Below are positions 45,471 to 53,749 of a stretch of DNA of 64,000 nucleotides, in pieces. Positions within the stretch are counted from its first letter, which is position 1. Every line of letters starts with the position of its first letter. Source of the stretch: Gottfriedia luciferensis (GTDB lineage: Bacteria > Bacillota > Bacilli > Bacillales > Bacillaceae_G). The position numbers and the translations under genes are program-made. The DNA lies in contig NZ_MDKC01000011.1 of NCBI RefSeq assembly GCF_001712755.1, positions 1-64,000 of the forward strand. Reading direction: 5' to 3'. The notes below the pieces were generated by a model. It was not told the origin of the DNA. It saw only the letters and a list, made by a program, of their open reading frames with translations, and did not search any database.

Positions 45471-46742
45471 ATGAAAAGTTGGGCGAAATGGTTTATTTTA
45501 TCTGCACTTTTTCTAATGGCTATTATTAATTTTGCTGACAAATCAATCTTGGGTTTAGCTAATATACATATTACCGATGACTTGAACTTAACTACTACAG
45601 AGTTTGGTATCTTAGGTAGTAGTTTTTATTGGTTATTTTCAATATTTGGAATAGTAGGTGGCTCTTTTTCAGATCGCATAGGTACTGGAAAATCAATAGC
45701 TATTATGGCGATTGTATGGACAATCGCACAATCCATGGCTTTGTTTGCATCAAGCCTACCGGTTCTAATCTTAAGTAGAGTTTTATTAGGTGCCGGAGAA
45801 GGGGCATTTATGGCAACTGCCATTAGTCATCTTAGTAAATGGTTTAAACCTGAATCGCGTGGATTCGCAATATCGATCATTAGTTTTGGAAATGTTGTTG
45901 GGATAGCTGTATCAGCTCCTATTTTAGTTACTTTAATTTCAAATTATGGTTGGAGACAAGCATTTTTTATTTCTGGTATTTGTAGCTTTCTATGGTTTGT
46001 TTGTTGGTTATGGTTAGGAAGTATGAAACCATCAGTTTCTATTCAAGAAGAATTAAGTACGAATGATAACAATACAAAGAATAACAGGAAAGAGATATGG
46101 AAAGCTTTAAGCTCTCCTAAATTTATATTTACGACGTTAATTGCATTTATTGCCTATTCGTTCATTGTCTTTGGTCTTACTTTCAATCCATCTTACCTAA
46201 TAAAAGTAAAAGGGTTATCTGAACAACAGTCTGCTTTAGTTATTGCTGTCTCTGGATTAATTGGGGCTATTTCAGCGATCGGACTATCACTACTCTCAGA
46301 TCGTTTATATAAAAAGGCACAAAATATATGGAGATCTCGCATTTTATTTTCTATTATTAGTGTTTTAATGGCAGGAATTTTGTATTCTTTATACCCACTT
46401 ATGAATGGGGTAGTTTCAATAATTATCCTACTATCATTAGTAAATACAATGGTTGCTACAGTAAACACACTTTGCCCGGCTATAGTGGTTAGTATACTCC
46501 CACACCGCAGAGGGGTTATAGCAGGAACATATTTTGGAATAATGACTTCATCGGGTATAATTACCCCAATTATTTTTGGGAAGCTTATACAAAATATGGG
46601 AGCAAATACAGCAGGCGGTTATAGCATTGCAGTTTTTGGAATCTCAATTGCTATGGTAATTGCAGCATTTTTAACATTCCTTTTTGGAAACCGAAAACAA
46701 CAAGATTCAACTGAAAACGGAAACAAGCTGGTAAACCTTTAA
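45471..46742 (+). CDS. MFS transporter
   Basis: From ATG 45471 (GGCAGGAG upstream; TTG 45468 is less likely) the 424-codon frame gives about 423 residues with 12 predicted membrane helices. The loop motif GGSFSDRIGTGKS between helices 2 and 3 and RVLLGAGEGAFM in helix 4 mark the major facilitator superfamily, anion:cation symporter type. It directly follows the alkyl sulfatase, beyond a partial terminator. Uptake of an alkyl sulfate or export of sulfate is possible, but the substrate is unproven. Confidence 0.88.
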   Translation: MKSWAKWFILSALFLMAIINFADKSILGLANIHITDDLNLTTTEFGILGSSFYWLFSIFGIVGGSFSDRIGTGKSIAIMAIVWTIAQSMALFASSLPVLILSRVLLGAGEGAFMATAISHLSKWFKPESRGFAISIISFGNVVGIAVSAPILVTLISNYGWRQAFFISGICSFLWFVCWLWLGSMKPSVSIQEELSTNDNNTKNNRKEIWKALSSPKFIFTTLIAFIAYSFIVFGLTFNPSYLIKVKGLSEQQSALVIAVSGLIGAISAIGLSLLSDRLYKKAQNIWRSRILFSIISVLMAGILYSLYPLMNGVVSIIILLSLVNTMVATVNTLCPAIVVSILPHRRGVIAGTYFGIMTSSGIITPIIFGKLIQNMGANTAGGYSIAVFGISIAMVIAAFLTFLFGNRKQQDSTENGNKLVNL

Positions 46743-46775
46743 GGATTAGGAAATAACTAAATCAGAGGTACGAAT

Positions 46776-47168
46776 ATGAATAATGCGCTAGAAAAAGAGT
46801 TTGAAACAATTGATTCTAAATATATACAACAGCATTTAGCAAATGAAAGAACATATCTTGCATGGGTAAGAACAAGCATAACGATAATGGGAGTCGGCTT
46901 TTTAATCACTAATCTTCATTTTTCAACGATGGCTTCTAATGGAAAAATGGGAGATATTTTATCAAAGATTATTGGGTTATCCTCGATTATTGTTGGAATA
47001 TTTGCCTTGATCATTTCAACAATAAGTTATTTTATAAAAGGAAATGATATTAATAAACAAACTTTTAGATTTTCTAGAATTTTGGTTGTTTATCTATCAA
47101 TCGCCTTAATTCTCATTTTTCTTATATTTGGTGCTTATTATTTAGATGTTTGGGGATCGTTTTACTAG
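46776..47168 (+). CDS. DUF202 (YidH-like) membrane protein
   Basis: The 130-residue protein has the DUF202 signature LANERTYLAWVRTSI followed by three hydrophobic segments (about 36-56, 65-88 and 103-124). The function of the family is unknown. It starts 34 bases after the transporter, so it may be cotranscribed with it, and it ends at a strong terminator. Confidence 0.88.
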   Translation: MNNALEKEFETIDSKYIQQHLANERTYLAWVRTSITIMGVGFLITNLHFSTMASNGKMGDILSKIIGLSSIIVGIFALIISTISYFIKGNDINKQTFRFSRILVVYLSIALILIFLIFGAYYLDVWGSFY

Positions 47169-47171
47169 AAG

Positions 47172-47198
47172 TAGGTCTGTTAAAACAGACCTTTTTTA
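47172..47198 (+). terminator. Terminator after the DUF202 gene
   Basis: AGGTCTGTT pairs with AACAGACCT, followed by six T, at the stop codon. Confidence 0.9.
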
Positions 47199-47280
47199 TT
47201 TAGCCAACACTCCAACTGAATAGTAATTTATCAATTTAATAAGTATTAATATTTAGTGTTGTTTGAAATTAAGTTAAACT

Positions 47281-47796
47281 TCACTTAGATTTAAGAATTG
47301 TAGTTTCAATTAATCTCTCTAAATTTTGAATGTCCTGTTTAGTTGCAGGCTGTGCGTTGGGTTTCAATTTATATCCAATTTGACCATTTACTTCGATTGA
47401 AGCCGATGCTACATCTTCAATCGAATTTATCCCCAACTGGTGTAAATACATTTTTAGATTTTCTGTTGTTAGGCGTGTCTTTTTCAAATTCTCTATAATT
47501 AAGACCCCATCTTCAATAATGATTGTTGACTTACCTGTAAGTAACGATTCAAATAGTTTTGATTTTAATTTAAGGAACTGAAACACAATTAAGGTTAGTA
47601 TAAGAATGGAAGCAACGCCAATACTTGTCCAAATACCTTTATTTTCAATAGGACGACTTAGTAATGGACCAATAGTACTCATTAATACAATTTCAGATAC
47701 TGTTATTTTAGAAATTGAGTTTTTTCCCGCAATTCTTAATAGAAGCGATCCCATGATTACGATTAGAACTGCTTTCCAAGCAAAATCAAGTTGCAT
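47281..47796 (-). CDS. DUF421 (YetF/YrbG-like) membrane protein
   Basis: The 171-residue protein has three N-terminal hydrophobic segments with RIAGKNSISKITVSEIVLM, then a small cytosolic domain with GKSTIIIEDGVLIIENLKK and the end of a second motif (TTENLKMYLHQLGI). These mark the YetF/DUF421 family of spore-former membrane proteins. It is shorter than the common 200-230-residue members. AAAGGATG lies upstream of the ATG on the minus strand. It is transcribed alone and converges on the DUF202 gene. Confidence 0.85.
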   Translation of the reverse strand: MQLDFAWKAVLIVIMGSLLLRIAGKNSISKITVSEIVLMSTIGPLLSRPIENKGIWTSIGVASILILTLIVFQFLKLKSKLFESLLTGKSTIIIEDGVLIIENLKKTRLTTENLKMYLHQLGINSIEDVASASIEVNGQIGYKLKPNAQPATKQDIQNLERLIETTILKSK

Positions 47797-48007
47797 ATAA
47801 TCATCCTTTTTTACTTAATTTTCCAAATTAAGATGGAGAATATTCATTATTATTTATAAACTTTTTGAGTATTTCCAAAATCATTGAACAATATATCTAT
47901 TAGGAATTAAGTCATATGATAAGTGATTCAATCTCACTGGCCATCGCGTTATTTGCATTTTAAAAATTAGGTGAAATTTTTATTGTTGGCAACTTGAAAA
48001 TCTTACT

Positions 48008-48300
48008 ACTTAGTGTTACTATGTATTGGCACTAAGTAATACTGAATATATGTGATACTTAATAGTTGAAAATGTTTATAAAATTTTTTTATAAAACGGT
48101 TCACATTTTCGCTACTTAGTAATACAATATACTATTACTAAGTAACACTGAATATCAGTCATGCTAAATAGCTGGAAAGAGTTCATGTAAAAGATATCAA
48201 ATGAAAAACTTGATCCATAGGCTATTTAGATATTTTTTTACCTAGTACTAAGTAATACTGAATATCTGTATTACTAAATAGCTGAGAAGTGGTATCCATA
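48008..48300. repeat. Three operator-like repeats upstream of padR
   Basis: ACTTAGT and ACTAAGT half sites recur in three blocks: ACTTAGTG...CACTAAGT (48008-48037), ACTTAGTAAT...ATTACTAAGT (48114-48143) and ACCTAGT-ACTAAGT (48240-48253). Each is followed by a conserved AACACTGAATAT-type or AATACTGAATAT-type sequence and an AATAGTTG/AATAGCTG-type end. The blocks are about 106 and 126 bases apart. They are good candidates for binding sites of the PadR regulator encoded downstream. Confidence 0.7.
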
Positions 48301-48391
48301 ACAATATTTTTTGCTCCGCTATTTATCGTTACAGTTTACCTCTAATAATTGACCAAAATTATTTTAAATAAAGTTAAAGGAGGTGTATACC

Positions 48392-48715
48392 ATGGAAAAT
48401 TTAACAGAAATGCTCAAAGGTTCATTAGAAGGTTGTGTACTTGAAATCATCAGTCGAGGTGATACTTACGGCTATGAGATTACTCGTCTCCTTAATGATT
48501 TAGGTTTTACAGAGGTTGTCGAAGGTACAGTTTACACGATTTTGATCAGGCTGGAAAAGAAAGAATTAGTAAATATTGAGAAAAAACGTTCTGAAATGGG
48601 CCCACCTCGAAAGTTTTATTCATTAACCGAAGCTGGGAATGAGGAATTACAACAATTTTGGAAAAAATGGGATTTTGTTTCATCAAAAATAAATAGCTTA
48701 AAAGGGGAGAAGTAA
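48392..48715 (+). CDS. PadR-family transcriptional regulator
   Basis: From ATG 48392 (AAAGGAGG eight bases upstream) the protein has about 107 residues. The PadR winged helix covers the first 85 residues: LKGSLEGCVLEIISRGDTYG, YEITRLLNDLGF, VEGTVYTILIRLEKK and PPRKFYSLTEAG. PadR proteins usually repress the operon they head, here two DUF1048 genes and an ABC exporter. Three palindromic repeats just upstream fit autoregulation. Confidence 0.93.
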   Translation: MENLTEMLKGSLEGCVLEIISRGDTYGYEITRLLNDLGFTEVVEGTVYTILIRLEKKELVNIEKKRSEMGPPRKFYSLTEAGNEELQQFWKKWDFVSSKINSLKGEK

Positions 48716-48716
48716 T

Positions 48717-49094
48717 TTGAAGAAATTTATAGAGCTAATCATTGGCGATTTAGAAAGTAAGAAGGAATACAAAGCATTTATGAAAAAAGTAAATTCTCTA
48801 CCGAAAGATTACGCTTTTGTGTTTAAAAAGATTCAAAAGTATATGTGGAATTTCGGATATGGATTTGGCGAAGAAATTATCAATTTGTATGAACTGTTTG
48901 AAGCTAGTTCAGCAGAAGGTATGCATGTGTTAGATGTTACTGGTGAAGATGTTGCGGCATTTGCAGACGAATTGATGGCTGCCTCAAAACTAGGTGAAGA
49001 ACCGGCGAGTATATTAGGTGGGCAAGTAGATATGAAAAAAGACATCGAGAGTAGAGTTGAACAGCAAGTAAAAATATGGACGAATAAAAAATAA
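48717..49094 (+). CDS. DUF1048 family protein (first copy)
   Basis: The 125-residue protein starts at TTG, one base after the padR stop, with AAGGGGAG inside padR. It is a small helical soluble protein with KEYKAFMKKVNSLPKDYAFV, KIQKYMWNFGYG and VLDVTGEDVAAFADEL, all diagnostic of DUF1048. The role is unknown, but such genes repeatedly lie between PadR regulators and ABC exporters. It is paralogous to the next gene. Confidence 0.85.
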   Translation: MKKFIELIIGDLESKKEYKAFMKKVNSLPKDYAFVFKKIQKYMWNFGYGFGEEIINLYELFEASSAEGMHVLDVTGEDVAAFADELMAASKLGEEPASILGGQVDMKKDIESRVEQQVKIWTNKK

Positions 49095-49112
49095 AGTAGG
49101 GGGATAAAGATC

Positions 49113-49457
49113 ATGATAAATTTTATCAAAAAGATACTTGATGACAAAAAAGAATACAAAGAAATGATGGCGCGTGTTGAAGCTTTGCCAGGAGACTACC
49201 CAGAGGTATATAAAAAGATCTGCAATTATATGTGGAGTTTCGCCTCCGGAAGTGGCATGGATATGTTAAGAATCCAGTACGATCTAATTGATTTGTTTGA
49301 AGAAGGTGCGGCAGAGGGAAAAGATGTCTTGGAAGTGACAGGTGAAGACTTGACTGCATTTGCTAATGGACTTACTGACCAAGCGAAAAGATGGGATGAT
49401 AAGTTACGCAATAATTTGAACAAAAGCGTTCTAGATCGTGTGGGTAAGAAAAAATAG
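49113..49457 (+). CDS. DUF1048 family protein (second copy)
   Basis: The 114-residue paralog of the preceding gene has KEYKEMMARVEALPGDYPEV, YMWSFASGSGMDM and VLEVTGEDLTAFANGL. The start is supported by GGGGG about eight bases upstream. It lies 18 bases after the first copy and 80 before the ABC ATPase. The pair could act as a heterodimer, which is inference. Confidence 0.87.
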   Translation: MINFIKKILDDKKEYKEMMARVEALPGDYPEVYKKICNYMWSFASGSGMDMLRIQYDLIDLFEEGAAEGKDVLEVTGEDLTAFANGLTDQAKRWDDKLRNNLNKSVLDRVGKKK

Positions 49458-49538
49458 CTTGATTTTTACAAAAACAGTTGCAGGCGCTACCAGCAGTGAC
49501 ACGCGCCTTCAACTGTATATATGGGAGGGAAAATGATT

Positions 49539-50300
49539 ATGAGCAATACAGCAATTTCAGTGAAAGGGCTTGAAAAATCATACAAAAATGTCCCAGTATT
49601 AAAAGGCGTGGAATTTGAAGTAAAGAAAGGCAGTGTCTTCGCTTTACTCGGGTCTAATGGTGCTGGTAAAACAACTATTATTAAAATTTTAACTACTTTA
49701 CTGCAGGCAGATAAAGGGGAAATAGAAGTCTGTAATGCCAACCTTCAAACGAACCCACAACAAGTACGTGAGAAAATCAGTCTAACCGGACAAAACGTTG
49801 CAGTAGATGATATTTTGACAGGGCGGGAAAATCTCGATCTAGTTGCAAAACTTCGCCACTTGCCTAATCGGAAAGAAGCTGTGGAAGAAAGTCTACGCCG
49901 TTTTGATTTAGTTGAAGCTGGTAATCGTGCTCTTGCTACTTATTCAGGCGGTATGAAACGACGCTTGGATTTAGCAATGACAGTACTCGGGTCACCTGAA
50001 CTTGTTTTTCTTGATGAGCCTTCTGTTGGACTTGACCCGGAAGCTCGGTTAGCTTTATGGGAAGTGATTCGTGATATGGCGAAAGCAGGTATTACCGTTT
50101 TTCTCACTACCCAGTATTTAGAAGAAGCCGAACAACTAGCTGACCGCATTGCAATTTTACATGAAGGAAAGATACTCATTCAAGGTACATTGAATGAATT
50201 AAAAGCAATTCTTCCACCTAAAAAAGTGGAATACGTAGAAAAACAGCCGAACCTTGAGGAAATTTTCCTCGCTGTTACCGGAAAGAAAGGAGAATCATAA
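49539..50300 (+). CDS. ABC transporter ATP-binding protein
   Basis: ATG 49539 is preferred (GGAGGG about nine bases upstream); ATG 49533 is also possible. The roughly 253-residue ATPase has the Walker A loop LLGSNGAGKTT, the Q-loop SLTGQNVAVDD, the signature YSGGMKRRLDLAM, Walker B LVFLDEPSVGLD and the switch TTQYLEEAE. It is of the drug-resistance (DrrA/NatA-like) subfamily and ends with a one-base overlap with its permease partner. It powers a predicted exporter of unknown substrate, controlled by PadR. Confidence 0.93.
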   Translation: MSNTAISVKGLEKSYKNVPVLKGVEFEVKKGSVFALLGSNGAGKTTIIKILTTLLQADKGEIEVCNANLQTNPQQVREKISLTGQNVAVDDILTGRENLDLVAKLRHLPNRKEAVEESLRRFDLVEAGNRALATYSGGMKRRLDLAMTVLGSPELVFLDEPSVGLDPEARLALWEVIRDMAKAGITVFLTTQYLEEAEQLADRIAILHEGKILIQGTLNELKAILPPKKVEYVEKQPNLEEIFLAVTGKKGES

Positions 50301-51064
50301 TGAGTGGAAACCATTTTTTTAGTGATACTATTACAATGAGTAGTCGGGTAATGAAGCATTCACTTAGAAGTATTGATACAATTATCACAACGATTCTTAT
50401 GCCGATTATGCTTATGCTTGCTTTTGTTTATATTTTCGGTAGTGCCATGACGATGGATAAAGTAGATTATGTGAATTTTATCGTTCCAGGTGTGTTGCTT
50501 ATGTGTATTGGAATGGGGATTTCCTATACAGCAGTTCGAGTGAATACTGACATGACTAGAGGAATCTTTGATCGATTCCATTCCATGCCAATCGCCAAAT
50601 CATCCATATTGGGAGGGCATGTCATCTCAACATTATTATTAAACTTATTATCAGTTGCTGCGGTGATTCTCATTTCTTTTATCATGGGATTCCGTCCTCA
50701 TGCTAACTTTGTGGAATGGTTATTAGCTGTTGGTATGATCCTGCTTACCGTTTTTTCTTTCACTTGGATTGCAGTAGCATGTGGTTTAATGTCAAAATCG
50801 TATGAAGGTGCGAGCGTGTTCTCTTATCTACTTATGGGCTTAATGTTTGTAAGTTCTGCCTTTGTTCCAACAAATAATATGGGTAGCAAGCTTCGAGCTT
50901 TTGCAGAAAATCAGCCAATGACACCAATTGCCGAAAGTGTACGTTCCCTTTTAGCTGGGCAGCCGGACTATGGTGCGATTTTAACAGCAGTGTTCTGGTT
51001 AGTGGGAATTGGGATTTTGTTTTATCTGATTTCGATGAAGGTATATAAAAAACGAATGAAATAA
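50300..51064 (+). CDS. ABC transporter permease (ABC-2 type)
   Basis: The 254-residue membrane protein has about six hydrophobic segments and the ABC-2 pattern FVPTNNMGSKLRAFAENQPM-TPI late in the chain. The start codon overlaps the stop of the ATPase gene, which shows translational coupling. It resembles the DrrB-type permeases paired with DrrA-type ATPases. It is probably an exporter of a drug-like or lipid-like compound. Confidence 0.9.
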   Translation: MSGNHFFSDTITMSSRVMKHSLRSIDTIITTILMPIMLMLAFVYIFGSAMTMDKVDYVNFIVPGVLLMCIGMGISYTAVRVNTDMTRGIFDRFHSMPIAKSSILGGHVISTLLLNLLSVAAVILISFIMGFRPHANFVEWLLAVGMILLTVFSFTWIAVACGLMSKSYEGASVFSYLLMGLMFVSSAFVPTNNMGSKLRAFAENQPMTPIAESVRSLLAGQPDYGAILTAVFWLVGIGILFYLISMKVYKKRMK

Positions 51065-51070
51065 AATGAC

Positions 51071-51111
51071 GAGTACAGGGTGGGGAATTCTTTCAGTCTG
51101 TACTTTTTTTT
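51071..51111 (+). terminator. Terminator of the PadR/ABC operon
   Basis: AGTACAG pairs with CTGTACT around a 20-base loop and is followed by eight T. Confidence 0.8.
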
Positions 51112-51140
51112 GGATATACATTAGTAAGATAGAAAATAAA

Positions 51141-51164
51141 TAAGAGAAACTTAAGTTTCTCTTA
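51141..51164. terminator. Palindromic hairpin before the yndM-like stop
   Basis: TAAGAGAAACTTAAGTTTCTCTTA is described here by its arms: TAAGAGAAACTT and AAGTTTCTCTTA form a perfect 12-bp palindrome. It probably ends the minus-strand gene, though the T run is interrupted. Confidence 0.55.
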
Positions 51165-51196
51165 CTAATTTTTTTAAGACCTTTATAATACAGTAA

Positions 51197-51643
51197 TTAT
51201 TTTTTAATTTTTTCGTCTTGTATATCAGGAGTCAATTCTTCTGATGCCTCGGTTTGATAACGTAAATTTCCAGTTGATACATTCTCTCGATGCTCTGTAT
51301 TTTTAATAACATTATGATAAACATATTTATGAAAAAAGATTTCAAACAAAGCTATGCCAATTGCGGAAATTAAAGCTGGAGTTACCATACTACCACCATA
51401 TGTTAACTTTGATCCCATATACCAAATAATTAAGTATGCTAGTCCTGCATCCGCTATTGTTGCTATCGTATTATTTGTTTTGGGTAAGATCAATAGATCA
51501 CCAACGATATATGCGATTACTCCTAAGACTAACGATATCAGAAATACATTTCTAAATGCCATATCGTACCCAAGACCCAAAATTATATATAATAATGCAA
51601 GACAAGCAATAAATTTAATGATAAATGCTTTTATATGCTTCAT
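51197..51643 (-). CDS. DUF2512 (YndM-like) membrane protein
   Basis: The 148-residue protein has four hydrophobic segments in the first 110 residues and a charged tail rich in Glu and Lys. The start MKHIKAFIIKFIACLALLY and the motif YIVGDLLILPKTNN are typical of the YndM/DUF2512 family of Bacillus membrane proteins, whose function is not known. On the minus strand AGGAGGGA lies eight bases before the ATG. Confidence 0.85.
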   Translation of the reverse strand: MKHIKAFIIKFIACLALLYIILGLGYDMAFRNVFLISLVLGVIAYIVGDLLILPKTNNTIATIADAGLAYLIIWYMGSKLTYGGSMVTPALISAIGIALFEIFFHKYVYHNVIKNTEHRENVSTGNLRYQTEASEELTPDIQDEKIKK

Positions 51644-51820
51644 AAAAATCCCTCCTGAACTTATTATGAGAAATTTATTTCACATATATTCTTTTTTATT
51701 TTATATGGTCAAGTAAAAAAATATATATACTGCCGATAAGTCAAATTCATAAAATCGTCATAATATTTTAAACATCCTTTATCGCTTTTATGGTTTGATA
51801 ATTATGAGAAGACGTTTGTG

Positions 51821-51986
51821 ATGTATTCAATAGGAAAGTATGCTCAAAGAATAGGAAGAACAAAAAACTCTTAGAAATTGGGATAAGTCAGATAAGATTT
51901 AAACCGCACCAAGTTTCCGTTGGTCGTACACGGTATTCTTCACAAGAACAACTTAATCTATTACGCTCCACTGTTAATAAAAATTG
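51821..51986 (+). pseudogene. Remnant of an IS607-type serine recombinase (N-terminus)
   Basis: Three reading frames in series encode MYSIGKYAQRIGRTK, then LRNWDKSDKI, then KPHQVSVGRTRYSSQEQLN. Together these resemble the MerR-like DNA-binding domain of IS607-family OrfA. Two single-base insertions in A and T runs (near 51866 and 51899) break the frame. The catalytic domain is absent. It is a decayed transposon fragment with no orfB nearby. The rest of 51644-52137 is empty. Confidence 0.55.
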
Positions 51987-52137
51987 ACAAAAAAAGAGCA
52001 ACTCATAATGAATTGCTCTTTTAGCGACAATACGTATTATACCATTTTTATCCAAATTAGAATTATCAAATATGCTAATGTAATAAACCATTTTAGGAGT
52101 AGTTTAGCTATCATTTTTTATTTGCACTTTTAAACAG

Positions 52138-52510
52138 CTACTTCTGAATAGTTGGTAAGCTACTAATTTGTTGGAAATAATATTTATTTCCGTTGATAGT
52201 AACCGTGAATCCATCTTGCTTAAAAGTGATCTCTGTTTCTTTAAAATTAGTATTTTTTATTACATAGTTTGAATTTGATTTTTTTGAGTAATTCCCTTTA
52301 TCTACTCTTTGATTTTCCGGTAATTCATGGTCATAATAGTAAAATTTATTGTCATCTTCTTGATCAAATACCATCGTAATTCGACGTAAATCCTTACTTA
52401 CATATGTTCCTCTTAAGCTATGATTTTGATCATTTGAGTTACAACCACTAACTAAAATTAATAAAACAAAGATAGTCATAAAACATTTTTATTTTAATAA
52501 ATTTTTTCAT
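52138..52510 (-). pseudogene. Small lipoprotein gene with an apparent frameshift in its signal peptide
   Basis: The intact frame from the ATG at 52479 gives 113 residues starting MTIFVLLILVSGCNSND, with lipobox LVSGC. That ATG has no ribosome binding site. A good AAGGAG precedes another ATG at 52510 that reads MKKFIKIKMF and would join the lipoprotein frame if one T were missing from a TTTT run. The body is a small beta-rich domain (RGTYVSKDL, NGNKYYFQQIS) that I cannot assign. It is either a recent frameshift, a sequencing error or a gene starting internally. Confidence 0.6.
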
Positions 52511-52595
52511 TATAAAACTCCTTATCTTAGATTTTTTTACAAAGGTATTAAACTAAGTTAAGCTTTAGGCATATTATTTAAAAGAAAGGTGTAAT

Positions 52596-52760
52596 ATGAA
52601 AAACATTTTAAAATTTATTTTAGGTGCTATTCTTACTTTGCTTATTTTTTCTTTAAGTTCTATAAGTTTAAATATTTATATAAAAATTACATATTTTTTT
52701 ATCATAATTATTTTAATTCTATATTTAACACACCGTATTGATCAATATTATAAAAAATAA
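52596..52760 (+). CDS. Small membrane protein, 54 residues
   Basis: The ORF starts MKNILKFILGAILTLLIFSL with AAAGGTG seven bases upstream. It has two hydrophobic segments (about 7-27 and 29-46) and a short charged end HRIDQYYKK. A hairpin follows its stop. No family is recognised, but start, site and terminator together support a real gene. Confidence 0.55.
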   Translation: MKNILKFILGAILTLLIFSLSSISLNIYIKITYFFIIIILILYLTHRIDQYYKK

Positions 52761-52769
52761 AGTCTCCTA

Positions 52770-52804
52770 GGGACTCGGAATGCTCTTATTCCGAACCTCT
52801 TTTG
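52770..52804 (+). terminator. Terminator of the 54-residue membrane protein
   Basis: TCGGAAT pairs with ATTCCGA around a six-base loop, followed by ACCTCTTTT. A longer T run follows a few bases later. Confidence 0.55.
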
Positions 52805-52936
52805 TCATTTTTTTTATATTTTGAATGAGAATAGACTCCTCTATCTTCTTATTTATGCTGTTTTTGGGCGGTTGTGTAGGTACATGTGTATGGAACAACT
52901 GTGCATGCTACTCAGCCTATCTCTTAACTAGAAAAT

Positions 52937-52970
52937 AAAAAAAGTCCACCTAATTAATGATAGGTGGACA
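52937..52970 (-). terminator. Terminator of the DUF3231 gene
   Basis: GTCCACCTA and TAGGTGGAC form a 9-bp stem with an eight-base loop, followed on the minus strand by a run of seven T. Confidence 0.85.
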
Positions 52971-52976
52971 ATTTTT

Positions 52977-53528
52977 TTAATGTTGTTGTTGCTTTGTTTC
53001 AAGGTGAAGAGGTGGTGGAACTAACCAGCCTTTTGTTTTCATGATTTGTAGTAGTGCTGCACCATCTTTCGCTTTTTTAGCACCAAAACTTGCAAACATA
53101 GTACCAATATCTTCGCGAATTGATTGACTCATTAATGCAGCGTTAGATGTAACTCCAGCAGCTATTTCAGCAGCAACCATGTAAGCGATTTGAGAATCTT
53201 GAAATCTAGCTCCAGCTGGAATTTGTTCCAAATCGGCATCTGGTCGTTCTGATGGAGTAGGAGGTACTGCAATATCATTATGTAGAAGTACTTCTTCAAC
53301 TTCTTTAATTGCAGGTTTCATTGAATTTTCAATTACTTGTTTTAAAAATGCTTTTAACTCTTCATCACCAGTATGGTTAATATAAACTTGGTAAGTATCT
53401 ACACCAGCTTTAGTAGCTGATAGGTGACTCCATAGACCATAAACTTCTCCATAATGTAAAGGTTCATTTTGTGGATTTCCACTTAATACTCCCATTATAA
53501 ATTTACTTCCCTTCTCAAATAAATTCAT
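52977..53528 (-). CDS. DUF3231 family protein
   Basis: The 183-residue soluble helical protein has LHYGEVYGLWSHLSATKAGV, LKQVIENSMKPAIKEVEEVL and PPTPSERPDADLEQIPAGAR, which mark the DUF3231 (ferritin-like, often called coat-associated) family common in Bacillus. The typical DUF3231 protein is a tandem of about 330 residues; this is the short single-domain form. AAAGGAG lies upstream of the ATG on the minus strand. The role is unknown. Confidence 0.82.
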   Translation of the reverse strand: MNLFEKGSKFIMGVLSGNPQNEPLHYGEVYGLWSHLSATKAGVDTYQVYINHTGDEELKAFLKQVIENSMKPAIKEVEEVLLHNDIAVPPTPSERPDADLEQIPAGARFQDSQIAYMVAAEIAAGVTSNAALMSQSIREDIGTMFASFGAKKAKDGAALLQIMKTKGWLVPPPLHLETKQQQH

Positions 53529-53675
53529 ACTAAACTCCTTTTAAAGAGATAGGTACGAAAATTATTATTGAACCATTCGAGGATTTTATACTCATAATTT
53601 ATAGGAGTTATGGGCTTGCACTCAAAGGAATGACAGTGTGTTCTTTGAAAATGATGGGAATATCAATCCTTTTAA

Positions 53676-53738
53676 TCGACATATAAAGGGGCAATTGAAG
53701 CAGGAGTTCGTACTGCTAATGAAATTAATAATTTATAA
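53676..53738 (+). pseudogene. Possible C-terminal remnant of a flavin amine oxidase
   Basis: A short frame ending in TAA encodes KGAIEAGVRTANEINNL, which resembles the conserved C-terminus of FAD-dependent monoamine oxidases (GAIESG-R-A-EI). No rest of the gene is present, and a stop lies three codons upstream. A terminator follows at 53750. The surrounding 53529-53800 is otherwise empty. Confidence 0.35.
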
Positions 53739-53749
53739 GTATTGTAAAA

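Noticed and set aside
48008-48300. Riboswitch or T-box upstream of padR
   Set aside because: The conserved parts are short inverted half sites repeated three times. No aptamer core or T-box sequence is present.
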